Of a stretch of 64,000 bases of DNA, positions 10,183-17,503 are shown in pieces. This DNA is from Pseudoclavibacter sp. CFCC 11306 (lineage in GTDB: Bacteria > Actinomycetota > Actinomycetes > Actinomycetales > Microbacteriaceae): positions 372,001 to 436,000 of the forward strand of contig NZ_WBKF01000001.1 of NCBI RefSeq assembly GCF_008831235.1, read 5' to 3'. Positions within the stretch are counted from its first letter, which is position 1; the number at the start of each line of letters is the position of its first letter. A model generated the notes under the pieces. The model was not told the origin of the DNA. It searched no databases and saw only the letters and a program-made list of their open reading frames with translations. The position numbers and the translations under genes were made by a program.

Positions 10183-12273
10183 TCAGGCGTCGATGTTCGC
10201 GCGATCGATCTCGCCGCTGGCATCCATGATGAATTCGCGGCGAGGATTCACCTCTGAGCCCATCAGCACGTTGAAGACGCCCTCGGCGGCATGCAGGTCG
10301 CTCAGCTTGACGCGCCGCAGCAGGCGATGCTGTGGGTCCATCGTCGTCTCGGCGAGCTGATCGGCGTCCATCTCGCCCAGGCCTTTGTACCGCTGAATGG
10401 GCTCTTTGTAGGTGCGACCCTGCTTGCGCAGCATCGCGATCTTCTCGTGCAGCTCGTCTTCGGAATATGTGTAGATCGTCTCAGCCGGACGCTTACCCCT
10501 GCGCGGCACCACGAGGCGATGCAGGGGCGGCACCGCGGCGAAGACGCGTCCCGCCTCGACCATCGGGCGCATGTAGCGGAAGAAGAGCGTGAGCAGCAGG
10601 GTGCGGATGTGTGCGCCGTCGACGTCGGCGTCGCTCATCATGATGATGCGTTCGTAGCGAGCCTGCTCCGGGTCGAAGGTTCGTCCGGAACCTGCGCCGA
10701 CCACCTGGATGATATTGGCGCACTCGGCGTTGTTCAGCATCTCGGCGACGCTGGCCTTCTGCACGTTCAGTATCTTGCCTCTGATCGGCAGCAGCGCCTG
10801 GAACTCGCTGTTGCGTGCCATCTTCGCAGTGCCCAGCGCCGAGTCGCCCTCGACGATGAAGAGCTCGGTCTGATTCGACTCGTTCGATCGGCAGTCAACC
10901 AGCTTGGCAGGCAGGCTCGACGACTCCAACGCGTTCTTGCGGCGCAGCGTCTCTTTGTGGGTGCGCGCCGAGACGCGCGACTTCATCTCTGCGACGACCT
11001 TCTCGAGCAGCAGGTAGGACTGCGCCTTGTCGTCGCGCTTCTTCGAGGTGAACCGCTCGGTCAGCCCCTTCGAGACGATGCGGCTGACGATCTGGCGTAC
11101 GGCAGGAGTTCCCAGCACCTCTTTGGTCTGACCCTCGAACTGAGGCTCCGGAACCCGCACGGTCACCACTGCGGTCAGCCCCGCGAGCACGTCGTCTTTC
11201 TCGACCTTGTCAGTGCCCGCTTTGAGACGGCGCGAGTTCGTGGCAACCTGTGCGCGCAGCGTCTTCAGCAGCGCCTGCTCGAAGCCGGTCTGGTGGGTGC
11301 CCCCCTTGGGCGTCGCGATGATGTTCACGAACGACTTGACCGTCGTGTCGTAGCCGGTTCCCCACCGCAGAGCCACATCGACGTGACAGGTGCGCTCGAC
11401 CTCGGTGTCGATCATCTCTCCGCCGTCGCCGAGCACAGGAACGGTCTCGGTGAAGTCGCCGTCGCCCTCGATGCGCCAGGTGTCGGTCACCGCCGTGTCG
11501 GCACCGAGGTAGTCGACGAACTCGCTGATGCCGCCGTCGAAGCGGAAGCGCTCCTCGGCGACCTCCTCGCTGCGTTCGTCGTTCAGCGCCAGCTCGAGTC
11601 CGGGCACCAGAAACGCCGTCTGCCGGGCCCGATCCTCGAGGTCTGCGAGGCTGAATCGCGACCCCTTCGTGAAGATCTGCGGGTCTGCCCAATACCGAAT
11701 TCGCGTGCCGGTGACGCCCTTGCACACTTTGCCGACGACACGCAGCCGATCAGCCGAGGCGGCATCCGCCAGCGGCGTGAACGGCGATTTCGGGCCGATG
11801 CCCTGAGCATCGTCGAAGAAGCCGGGCGTGCCCCGATGAAACGAGAGCTGCCAGGTCTTGCCGTCGCGATCGACCTGCACATCGAGACGTTCGCTCAGTG
11901 CGTTGACCACCGAGGCGCCCACGCCATGCAGACCCCCGGAGCTGGCGTATGACCCACCCCCGAACTTGCCGCCGGCATGCAGCTTCGTGAGCACGACCTC
12001 GACGCCGCTGAGCCCGGTCTTGGGCTCGATGTCGACCGGGATGCCGCGACCGTGGTCGCGAACCTCGATGCTCTCGTCGTCGTGGACGACGATCTCGATC
12101 GACTCGCCGAACCCGCCGAGCGCCTCGTCGACCGAATTGTCGATGATCTCCCAGAGGCAGTGCATGAGCCCGCGTGAATCGGTCGAGCCGATGTACATGC
12201 CGGGCCGCTTGCGCACAGCCTCGAGACCTTCGAGAACTGAGAGCTGACTGGCCGAATAGTCTGCCGCCGCCAC
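10183..12273 (-). CDS. parE: DNA topoisomerase IV subunit B (ParE)
   Basis: The ATPase subunit that partners ParC in decatenating daughter chromosomes. It has 696 residues. The GHKL ATPase domain shows EIIDNSVDEAL (catalytic Glu and Asn), DHGRGIPVD and GGLHGVGASVVNALS. The TOPRIM domain shows FIVEGDSALGTAKMARN, LLPIRGKILNV and MMSDADVDGAHIRTLLL, ending with QRYKGLGEMDADQL. It starts at GTG 12273, four bases after the stop codon of sigA on the same strand, so it is probably transcribed together with sigA. The convergent neighbour parC makes the pairing clear. Calling it ParE and not GyrB rests mainly on that context; gyrB is usually near dnaA. Confidence 0.92.
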   Translation of the reverse strand: MAAADYSASQLSVLEGLEAVRKRPGMYIGSTDSRGLMHCLWEIIDNSVDEALGGFGESIEIVVHDDESIEVRDHGRGIPVDIEPKTGLSGVEVVLTKLHAGGKFGGGSYASSGGLHGVGASVVNALSERLDVQVDRDGKTWQLSFHRGTPGFFDDAQGIGPKSPFTPLADAASADRLRVVGKVCKGVTGTRIRYWADPQIFTKGSRFSLADLEDRARQTAFLVPGLELALNDERSEEVAEERFRFDGGISEFVDYLGADTAVTDTWRIEGDGDFTETVPVLGDGGEMIDTEVERTCHVDVALRWGTGYDTTVKSFVNIIATPKGGTHQTGFEQALLKTLRAQVATNSRRLKAGTDKVEKDDVLAGLTAVVTVRVPEPQFEGQTKEVLGTPAVRQIVSRIVSKGLTERFTSKKRDDKAQSYLLLEKVVAEMKSRVSARTHKETLRRKNALESSSLPAKLVDCRSNESNQTELFIVEGDSALGTAKMARNSEFQALLPIRGKILNVQKASVAEMLNNAECANIIQVVGAGSGRTFDPEQARYERIIMMSDADVDGAHIRTLLLTLFFRYMRPMVEAGRVFAAVPPLHRLVVPRRGKRPAETIYTYSEDELHEKIAMLRKQGRTYKEPIQRYKGLGEMDADQLAETTMDPQHRLLRRVKLSDLHAAEGVFNVLMGSEVNPRREFIMDASGEIDRANIDA

Positions 12274-12277
12274 CGCT

Positions 12278-13780
12278 TTACTCCAAGTAGTCGCGCAGGG
12301 CCTGCGAACGCGACGGGTGGCGCAGCTTGGCCATGGTCTTCGACTCGATCTGGCGAATGCGCTCGCGGGTGACGCCGAAGGTGTCGCCGATCTGGTCGAG
12401 AGTCTTGGGCATCCCGTCGCCCAGGCCGAAGCGCATGCGGATGACGCCCGCCTCGCGCTCGCTCAGTGAGTCGAGCAGGCTCTCGAGCTGCTGCTGCAGC
12501 ATTGTGAAGCCCACGGCGTCAGCCGGCACGACGGCGTCGGTGTCTTCGATCAGGTCACCGAACTCGGAGTCGCCGTCTTCGCCCAGAGGGGTGTGCAGCG
12601 AGATGGGCTCGCGGCCGTACTTCTGTACCTCGACCACTTTCTCAGGCGTCATGTCGAGCTCTTCGGCGAGCTCCTCGGGCGTGGGCTCGCGGCCGAGATC
12701 CTGCAGCATCTGGCGCTGCACGCGGGCCAGCTTGTTGATGACCTCGACCATGTGCACGGGAATGCGGATGGTGCGCGCCTGGTCGGCCATGGCGCGAGTG
12801 ATGGCCTGACGAATCCACCAAGTGGCGTAGGTCGAGAACTTGAAACCCTTGGTGAAGTCGAACTTCTCGACGGCGCGGATCAGGCCGAGGTTGCCCTCTT
12901 GGATGAGGTCGAGGAACTGCATGCCACGACCGGTGTAGCGTTTGGCGAGGCTGACGACCAGGCGCAGGTTGGCGCCCAACAGGTGGTTCTTCGCCTTGGT
13001 GCCATCGCGTGACACCCATTTGAGCTCGCGGCGTTCAGCCGGGCTGTAGTGCTTCTTGAGCTCGCCGGCCTCGTCGCGGCGCAGAAGCTCCTGTGCGTAG
13101 AGGCCAGCCTCAATGCGCTTGGCCAGCTGAACCTCTTGCACGGCGTTGAGCAGCGCGACCTTGCCGATCTGCTTGAGGTAGTCCTTGACCGGGTCGACGG
13201 TCGCGCCGGTGATCGCGGTCGAGATCGACGGGACTTCTTCCTCCTCCTTCATCGAGAGCACGTAGCCCCCGCTCGGCAGATTCGAGGGCTTCGACTTGGC
13301 TGGGGCGGCCTCGTGATCGGCTGTGGCGCTGCCGGCTGCAGGCTTCGTGTCGACGCTTGACTCTCCGCTCGTCGTCACAGCGTCAGCGGATGCTGCGGTC
13401 GCCTTGGCCGAATCGGCCTTGGCTCTGCTTGGGGCCTTCTTCTTGGCCGCCGTCTGTCGTGCGGAGGTCTTTGCGGCGGGCTCTGACGCGGCAGCCTTTG
13501 CGGTGGTCTTCTTCGCCGTCGTCTTGGCGGTGCCGGACTTGGCGGCCGTGGCCCGGCTGGGCTCGGTCTTCGTGCTGCCGGACTTGCTGCTGTCGGTCTT
13601 GGCTGTCGCAGCCTTCGTCGTGGAGGCCTTCGCCCGTGTCGTCTTCTTCGCTGTGGAGCGTTTCGCTCCGGTGGTCGCAGACGCTGAAGCAGTGCTCGTC
13701 TTTCTGGCAGCGGCCTTCTTGGCCGTCGTCTGTTTCTCGTCGGCCGCTGGGGCCGTGGACGCACTCTTCTTCTCAGCCAC
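12278..13780 (-). CDS. sigA: primary RNA polymerase sigma factor SigA/RpoD
   Basis: The housekeeping sigma-70 factor that directs RNA polymerase to -35/-10 promoters. It has 500 residues. The first 170 or so are an unusual Lys/Ala/Thr/Ser-rich tail. Region 1.2 begins at [16 protein letters not shown]. Region 2 contains [39 protein letters not shown] and [16 protein letters not shown] (-10 recognition). Region 3 follows, and region 4 has [20 protein letters not shown] (-35 helix-turn-helix) near the C-terminus. The start was set at GTG 13780 because AGGAAGG lies ten bases upstream; an in-frame GTG at 13810 is less likely. parE follows four bases downstream. Confidence 0.96.
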   Translation of the reverse strand: MAEKKSASTAPAADEKQTTAKKAAARKTSTASASATTGAKRSTAKKTTRAKASTTKAATAKTDSSKSGSTKTEPSRATAAKSGTAKTTAKKTTAKAAASEPAAKTSARQTAAKKKAPSRAKADSAKATAASADAVTTSGESSVDTKPAAGSATADHEAAPAKSKPSNLPSGGYVLSMKEEEEVPSISTAITGATVDPVKDYLKQIGKVALLNAVQEVQLAKRIEAGLYAQELLRRDEAGELKKHYSPAERRELKWVSRDGTKAKNHLLGANLRLVVSLAKRYTGRGMQFLDLIQEGNLGLIRAVEKFDFTKGFKFSTYATWWIRQAITRAMADQARTIRIPVHMVEVINKLARVQRQMLQDLGREPTPEELAEELDMTPEKVVEVQKYGREPISLHTPLGEDGDSEFGDLIEDTDAVVPADAVGFTMLQQQLESLLDSLSEREAGVIRMRFGLGDGMPKTLDQIGDTFGVTRERIRQIESKTMAKLRHPSRSQALRDYLE

Positions 13781-14000
13781 TGGCTTCGAACCTTCCTGAT
13801 CAACGCGCACTCGAACAACCCATTATCGCACGGGTTGGCCAGCAGGCATGTATCCCCGCCGATTGTGTACAACATTGCGCCGAGTGCCGCTATTCCCGAC
13901 TTATTGCCGGGCCGCTCGAAGAGAATCGTGATGCTTTCGTGATTCGAAACCGGGGTACGATCGGGGCGGCGCGTCGCAGGTCGTGGGTACAATCGACGAC
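13781..14000. promoter_or_regulatory. sigA/SDR divergent promoter region
   Basis: A 220-base divergent region. Toward the SDR gene there are two -10-like boxes, TACGAT at 13956-13961 and TACAAT at 13988-13993. The second ends seven bases before the GTG at 14001, which would make the SDR mRNA leaderless. Toward sigA, GATAAT occurs on the minus strand near 13825, but without a good -35. No gene is seen here. Confidence 0.45.
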
Positions 14001-14870
14001 GTGACCTCGAAGACTGCCCAGCCTGCCACAGCACTCATCACCGGTGCTGACGCCGGTGTGGGGCGCAGCGCCGCAGCGGCACTCGCCGAAGCAGGCCTCG
14101 CGGTGACCCTCGCGGGCCGCTCGAAGACACGACTAGACCGCGTCGCCGACGAGATCCGCGAACAGAAGCCCAACGCCCAGGTCGATGTGCTTGAGTTCGA
14201 TCTGGCTTCGATCAGCGAGATCAAAGAGGCGGCCGCAGAGTATCTGGTCAGCCACGACCCCTGGAGCGCACTGCTGAATCTCGCCGAGGTCTCCGGAATC
14301 GGCCGGCGCGTGCTGACCGAAGACGGCTTCGAGTGGAACTTCGGCGTGAACTTCCTCGGCCATTTCGCTCTGACCGGTCTACTGCTGCCCGGAGCGGCTC
14401 AGCAGGCCAAGGTCGTCTCACTCACGTCGGCACGCTACCGTTCGACCAGCATCCGCTTCCATGATCTGCGCTTCGACAACGGCTACAAGGGTTCGCGAGC
14501 CTTCGCGCAGAGCAAGCGAGCACAACTGCTCTTCGCCCGTGAGCTCGATCGGCGATGCCGCAGCACTCGCGCGCGCCAGTACCCGCATGGGGTTCGGTCG
14601 GTCGCGCTGCAGCGTGAGCCGTTGCTCGCGAACCGACTGACGCATCCGCTGCGCCGCTTCGGCCCATCGCTCGACCAGATCGCCGGCGAGGCGGCTGCCC
14701 AGTTGGTCATCGACGATCATGGCAATGGCGGCGAGCTGTTCGCACCTGCAGTCGCTGCCGATCACTCGGGCTATCCAGTCCGGGTGACGGGGCTGCAGCT
14801 GCCCGAAGAGCAGACCGAGGCCAAGCGTCTGTGGCGAATCTCCGACCAGCTCACCCGCGTGACGTGGTAG
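14001..14870 (+). CDS. short-chain dehydrogenase/reductase with altered catalytic Tyr
   Basis: A 289-residue protein with the classical SDR fold. The NAD(P)-binding motif TGADAGVGRSAA is at residues 14-25, and an Arg follows at the end of beta-2 (AGRSKTR), which favours NADP. The structural Asn lies in NFLGHFALTG (Asn117) and the catalytic Ser region is VVSLTSARY (140-146). Where the family has YxxSK, this protein has FAQSK: Phe168 replaces the catalytic Tyr, while Lys172 is kept. The stretch after RELDRR also lacks the usual HPG motif. It may be inactive, or may act as a binding protein. The substrate is unknown; similarity is closest to retinol-dehydrogenase-like SDRs. The start is GTG, with a leaderless-type promoter. 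Confidence 0.8.
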   Translation: MTSKTAQPATALITGADAGVGRSAAAALAEAGLAVTLAGRSKTRLDRVADEIREQKPNAQVDVLEFDLASISEIKEAAAEYLVSHDPWSALLNLAEVSGIGRRVLTEDGFEWNFGVNFLGHFALTGLLLPGAAQQAKVVSLTSARYRSTSIRFHDLRFDNGYKGSRAFAQSKRAQLLFARELDRRCRSTRARQYPHGVRSVALQREPLLANRLTHPLRRFGPSLDQIAGEAAAQLVIDDHGNGGELFAPAVAADHSGYPVRVTGLQLPEEQTEAKRLWRISDQLTRVTW

Positions 14871-14875
14871 TCGTG

Positions 14876-14890
14876 AGTCGCTCTGCGACT
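14876..14890 (+). terminator. hairpin between SDR and PAC2 genes
   Basis: AGTCGC-TCT-GCGACT lies six bases after the SDR stop codon, between two convergent genes. It has a six-base stem with a three-base loop and no T-run, so it may be a weak bidirectional terminator. Confidence 0.4.
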
Positions 14891-14921
14891 TGATGACCGT
14901 TGATATGCGTGACCGGTGATA

Positions 14922-15869
14922 TCAGACGATCGGCGGCAGGCCGTTGTCAGAGCCGTCGCCGTCGTTCGAGCGCTTGCCGCTGTCCTGGTGCTTGGCGAGG
15001 AAGCTCTCGAACTCGGCGCCGATCTCGTCGGCGCTGGGCACATCGGTCTGGTCGAGGGTCGGCGCGCGTGAGGCGAGATACTCGTCGTGACGTTCTTCGA
15101 GGTTCTGCACCATGGTCTGCAATTCGTCGCTCTCACTCACCTGCTCGTCGAGCTTCGTGAGAAACTCCTTCGCCTGGTCGCGCAGCTCGTCCGTGGGCAG
15201 TGCGAGCCCTGTGGCCACGGCGACGCGCTCTGTCGCGGCCACCGCTGCTGGCGGGCACTCGGTCTCGGCGAGGTAGTGCGGTGTCAGCATGACGAAGCCG
15301 GTCACCTCGTAGCCGGCTTCGCTCAGACGGTTCTCGAGCATGTGCAGTACGCTGGCGGGCATCGTCGTGGTGGGCTGCCAGACGCCGAACTGATCGATCA
15401 TGTCGCGCCGAGTGCCCGAAACAGCGGTGCCGATCGGCCTCGTGTGCGGAACCGGCATGGGAATCGAATGCACCCAGGTGACCTCTGAGACCTCGAGGTC
15501 GTCGAGCAGCGCCACCAAGTCGTCGAGGAAGGCCAGCCAGCGGAAGTCGGGCTCGAAGCCTCGCAGCAGATAGAAAGGCGCGCCCGTCTGGTCGTGCACG
15601 AGCTCCAGCGTGAGCGACGGCACAGTGATCTCGGTGATGTGGTCGACCACCAGCTGGGCGACCGGTCGCCGCGACCGGTAGTCGAGCAGATCGTCGGGAT
15701 CGAATTCCACGATCGTCTCAGGCTGCAGGCGAGACATCAGGTTCTCGGTGAACACTTCGACGACCGAGCCGGCATCGGCATACCCCTTCAACGCGGCGAC
15801 GAGCGGGATGCCGCGGGGCAGATCCTGCAACTGAGCGCGCAGCGTATAGAGGGGATGACGGAAAGACAT
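14922..15869 (-). CDS. PAC2 family protein
   Basis: A 315-residue protein of the PAC2 (proteasome assembly chaperone 2-like) family, which is widespread in Actinobacteria and has no established function there. Family features: GYADAGSVVEVF near residue 30, FDPDDLLDYRSRRP near 55-70, and a middle part containing HSIPMPVPHTRPIG and GFVMLTPHYLAE. The C-terminal 60 residues are charged, with a coiled-coil-like helix (ELQTMVQNLEERHDEYL) and a disordered tail. No signal peptide is seen. The start ATG has no ribosome binding site; TAGAAT ends six bases upstream, suggesting a leaderless mRNA. It is divergent from lpdA. Confidence 0.9.
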   Translation of the reverse strand: MSFRHPLYTLRAQLQDLPRGIPLVAALKGYADAGSVVEVFTENLMSRLQPETIVEFDPDDLLDYRSRRPVAQLVVDHITEITVPSLTLELVHDQTGAPFYLLRGFEPDFRWLAFLDDLVALLDDLEVSEVTWVHSIPMPVPHTRPIGTAVSGTRRDMIDQFGVWQPTTTMPASVLHMLENRLSEAGYEVTGFVMLTPHYLAETECPPAAVAATERVAVATGLALPTDELRDQAKEFLTKLDEQVSESDELQTMVQNLEERHDEYLASRAPTLDQTDVPSADEIGAEFESFLAKHQDSGKRSNDGDGSDNGLPPIV

Positions 15870-16010
15870 GTGGCGATTCTACCGGTTGACGGGCGCCGAT
15901 CGGCCGGTTGGGTGTTCGCCCGCAGCGCACGAAATCATACGGCCGGATGCGGTGGGAGTCAGCTCTCGACTCGGTATCGAATACGACCGGCCGTGCGGCT
16001 GCGTCATGTC

Positions 16011-16038
16011 CTGACAGTCATGGCGCTCGTAGTAGGCT
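16011..16038 (+). promoter_or_regulatory. predicted lpdA-sucB promoter
   Basis: CTGACA (-35, 16011-16016) and TAGGCT (-10, 16033-16038) are spaced by 16 bases, giving a leader of about 50 bases before lpdA. This is one of the better -35/-10 pairs in the window. Nothing else is apparent in the 225-base gap. Confidence 0.5.
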
Positions 16039-16094
16039 CGATGCAGGAAGCGGAGTGCCTCCCCCTCAACACTGCGGAACGCAAGGAGCGAAAC

Positions 16095-17468
16095 TTGTCT
16101 GAGCATGAATTTGACCTCGTGGTTCTCGGCGGCGGCAGTGGCGGTTACGCCGCTGCGCTGCGGGCACGCGAACTGGGCAGCACCGTTGCTCTCATCGAGA
16201 AAGACAAGCTCGGCGGCACCTGTCTGCACCGTGGCTGCGTGCCGACGAAGGCACTGCTGCACACGGCTGAGATCGCCGACGAGGTGCGCACCGCTGGGAA
16301 GTACGGCATCGAGGCCGCACTGCAGGGCGTCGACATCCAAGGCGTCAACTCGTTTCGTGCGGGCATCATCTCGTCCAAGTTCAAGGGCCTGCAGGGGCTG
16401 GTCAAGGCTCGAGGCGTCGAAGTCGTCGCCGGCGAGGGGCGCCTGACCGATGCGCACACGGTCACGGTCGGCTCTGAGACCTATCGGGGCAAGAACGTCG
16501 TCCTGGCCACGGGGTCGTACTCGAAGTCGCTTCCCGGTCTCGAGATCGGCGGGCGCATCATCACATCAGAACAGGCGCTGGAGCTCACCGAGATTCCCAA
16601 GCGCGTGATCGTGCTCGGCGGCGGCGTGATCGGCGTCGAGTTCGCAAGCGTGTGGAACTCTTGGGGCGCCGACGTCACGATCGTCGAAGGCTTCGACCAT
16701 CTGGTGCCCAACGAAGAGCTGTCGATCAGCAAGTACCTGGAGCGCGTCTACAAGCAGCGTGGCATCAAGCAGCACCTCGGCGTGCGCTTCAAACAGGCCG
16801 CTCAGACGACCACTGGCGTCACAGTCACCCTCGAAGACGGCACCTCACTCGAGGCTGACTATCTGCTCGTCGCCGTCGGACGCGGCCCCGTCACGCAGAA
16901 CATGGGCTTCGAAGAGGTCGGGGTCACCCTCGATCGTGGCTTCGTGCCCGTCGACGAGACGCTGCAGACGAGCGTTCCCGGCGTCTACGCCGTCGGTGAT
17001 ATCGTTCCGGGCCTGCAGCTCGCCCATCGTGCGTACCAGCAGGGCATCTTCGTCGCCGAGCAGATCGCGGGTCTCCACCCAGTTCCGGTCGCAGACGTCA
17101 ACGTGCCGAAGGTCACCTACTGCGAGCCTCAGGTCTTCTCTGTCGGTCTGACCGAGGCGAAGGCCAAGGCGGAGTTCGGCGACGACCAGGTCAGCGCCTA
17201 CGAATACAACCTCGCAGGCAATGCGAAGAGCTCGATTCTCGGCACAGGCGGCTTCGTGAAGCTCGTGCGCCGCGTCGACGGGCCGATCGTAGGCGTTCAC
17301 GGCATCGGCGGCCGGCTCGGCGAACTGGTCGGCGAGGCGCAGCTCATCGTCAACTGGGAGGCCTACCCTGAAGACGTCGCCCAGCTCATCCATGCGCACC
17401 CCACGCAGACTGAGACCATCGGCGAGGCCGCCCTGTACCTGGCCGGCAAACCACTCCACGCCATCTAG
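16095..17468 (+). CDS. lpdA: dihydrolipoyl dehydrogenase (E3)
   Basis: The flavoprotein E3 that reoxidises lipoyl groups of 2-oxoacid dehydrogenase complexes with NAD. It has 457 residues, the normal size. The FAD-binding LGGGSGGYAAA is at the N-terminus, and the redox disulfide Cys43/Cys48 lies in GGTCLHRGC. The NAD-binding motif is GGGVIGVEFASVW. The second FAD segment is VYAVGDIVPGLQLAHRA, and the catalytic His435-Glu440 pair lies in HPTQTE. The start is TTG at 16095, chosen because AAGGAG lies six bases upstream and the protein then begins MSEHEFDLVV; the longer open frame upstream has no family similarity. It is followed by sucB after 35 bases and probably serves both pyruvate and 2-oxoglutarate dehydrogenases. 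Confidence 0.96.
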   Translation: MSEHEFDLVVLGGGSGGYAAALRARELGSTVALIEKDKLGGTCLHRGCVPTKALLHTAEIADEVRTAGKYGIEAALQGVDIQGVNSFRAGIISSKFKGLQGLVKARGVEVVAGEGRLTDAHTVTVGSETYRGKNVVLATGSYSKSLPGLEIGGRIITSEQALELTEIPKRVIVLGGGVIGVEFASVWNSWGADVTIVEGFDHLVPNEELSISKYLERVYKQRGIKQHLGVRFKQAAQTTTGVTVTLEDGTSLEADYLLVAVGRGPVTQNMGFEEVGVTLDRGFVPVDETLQTSVPGVYAVGDIVPGLQLAHRAYQQGIFVAEQIAGLHPVPVADVNVPKVTYCEPQVFSVGLTEAKAKAEFGDDQVSAYEYNLAGNAKSSILGTGGFVKLVRRVDGPIVGVHGIGGRLGELVGEAQLIVNWEAYPEDVAQLIHAHPTQTETIGEAALYLAGKPLHAI

Positions 17469-17503
17469 ACTGATCGACCAGAACCAACAAGGAGACACCA
17501 CAT

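Noticed and set aside
10291-11952. A 553-codon open frame on the plus strand opposite parE, and similar long antisense frames opposite glnE (24313-26247), glnA (22275-23732) and glnA2 (26384-27517)
   Set aside because: They lie wholly inside well-supported genes on the other strand, have biased, repetitive composition and resemble no protein family. Long antisense frames are expected in high-GC DNA.
14550-14640. A possible frameshift in the SDR gene where the HPG motif is expected
   Set aside because: I translated all three frames over this stretch and none restores a convincing family motif, so the difference looks like real divergence.
15594-16094. The open frame upstream of lpdA, which would add 167 residues to the N-terminus
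   Set aside because: It has no family similarity, overlaps the PAC2 gene, and the TTG at 16095 has a good ribosome binding site and gives the standard N-terminus.
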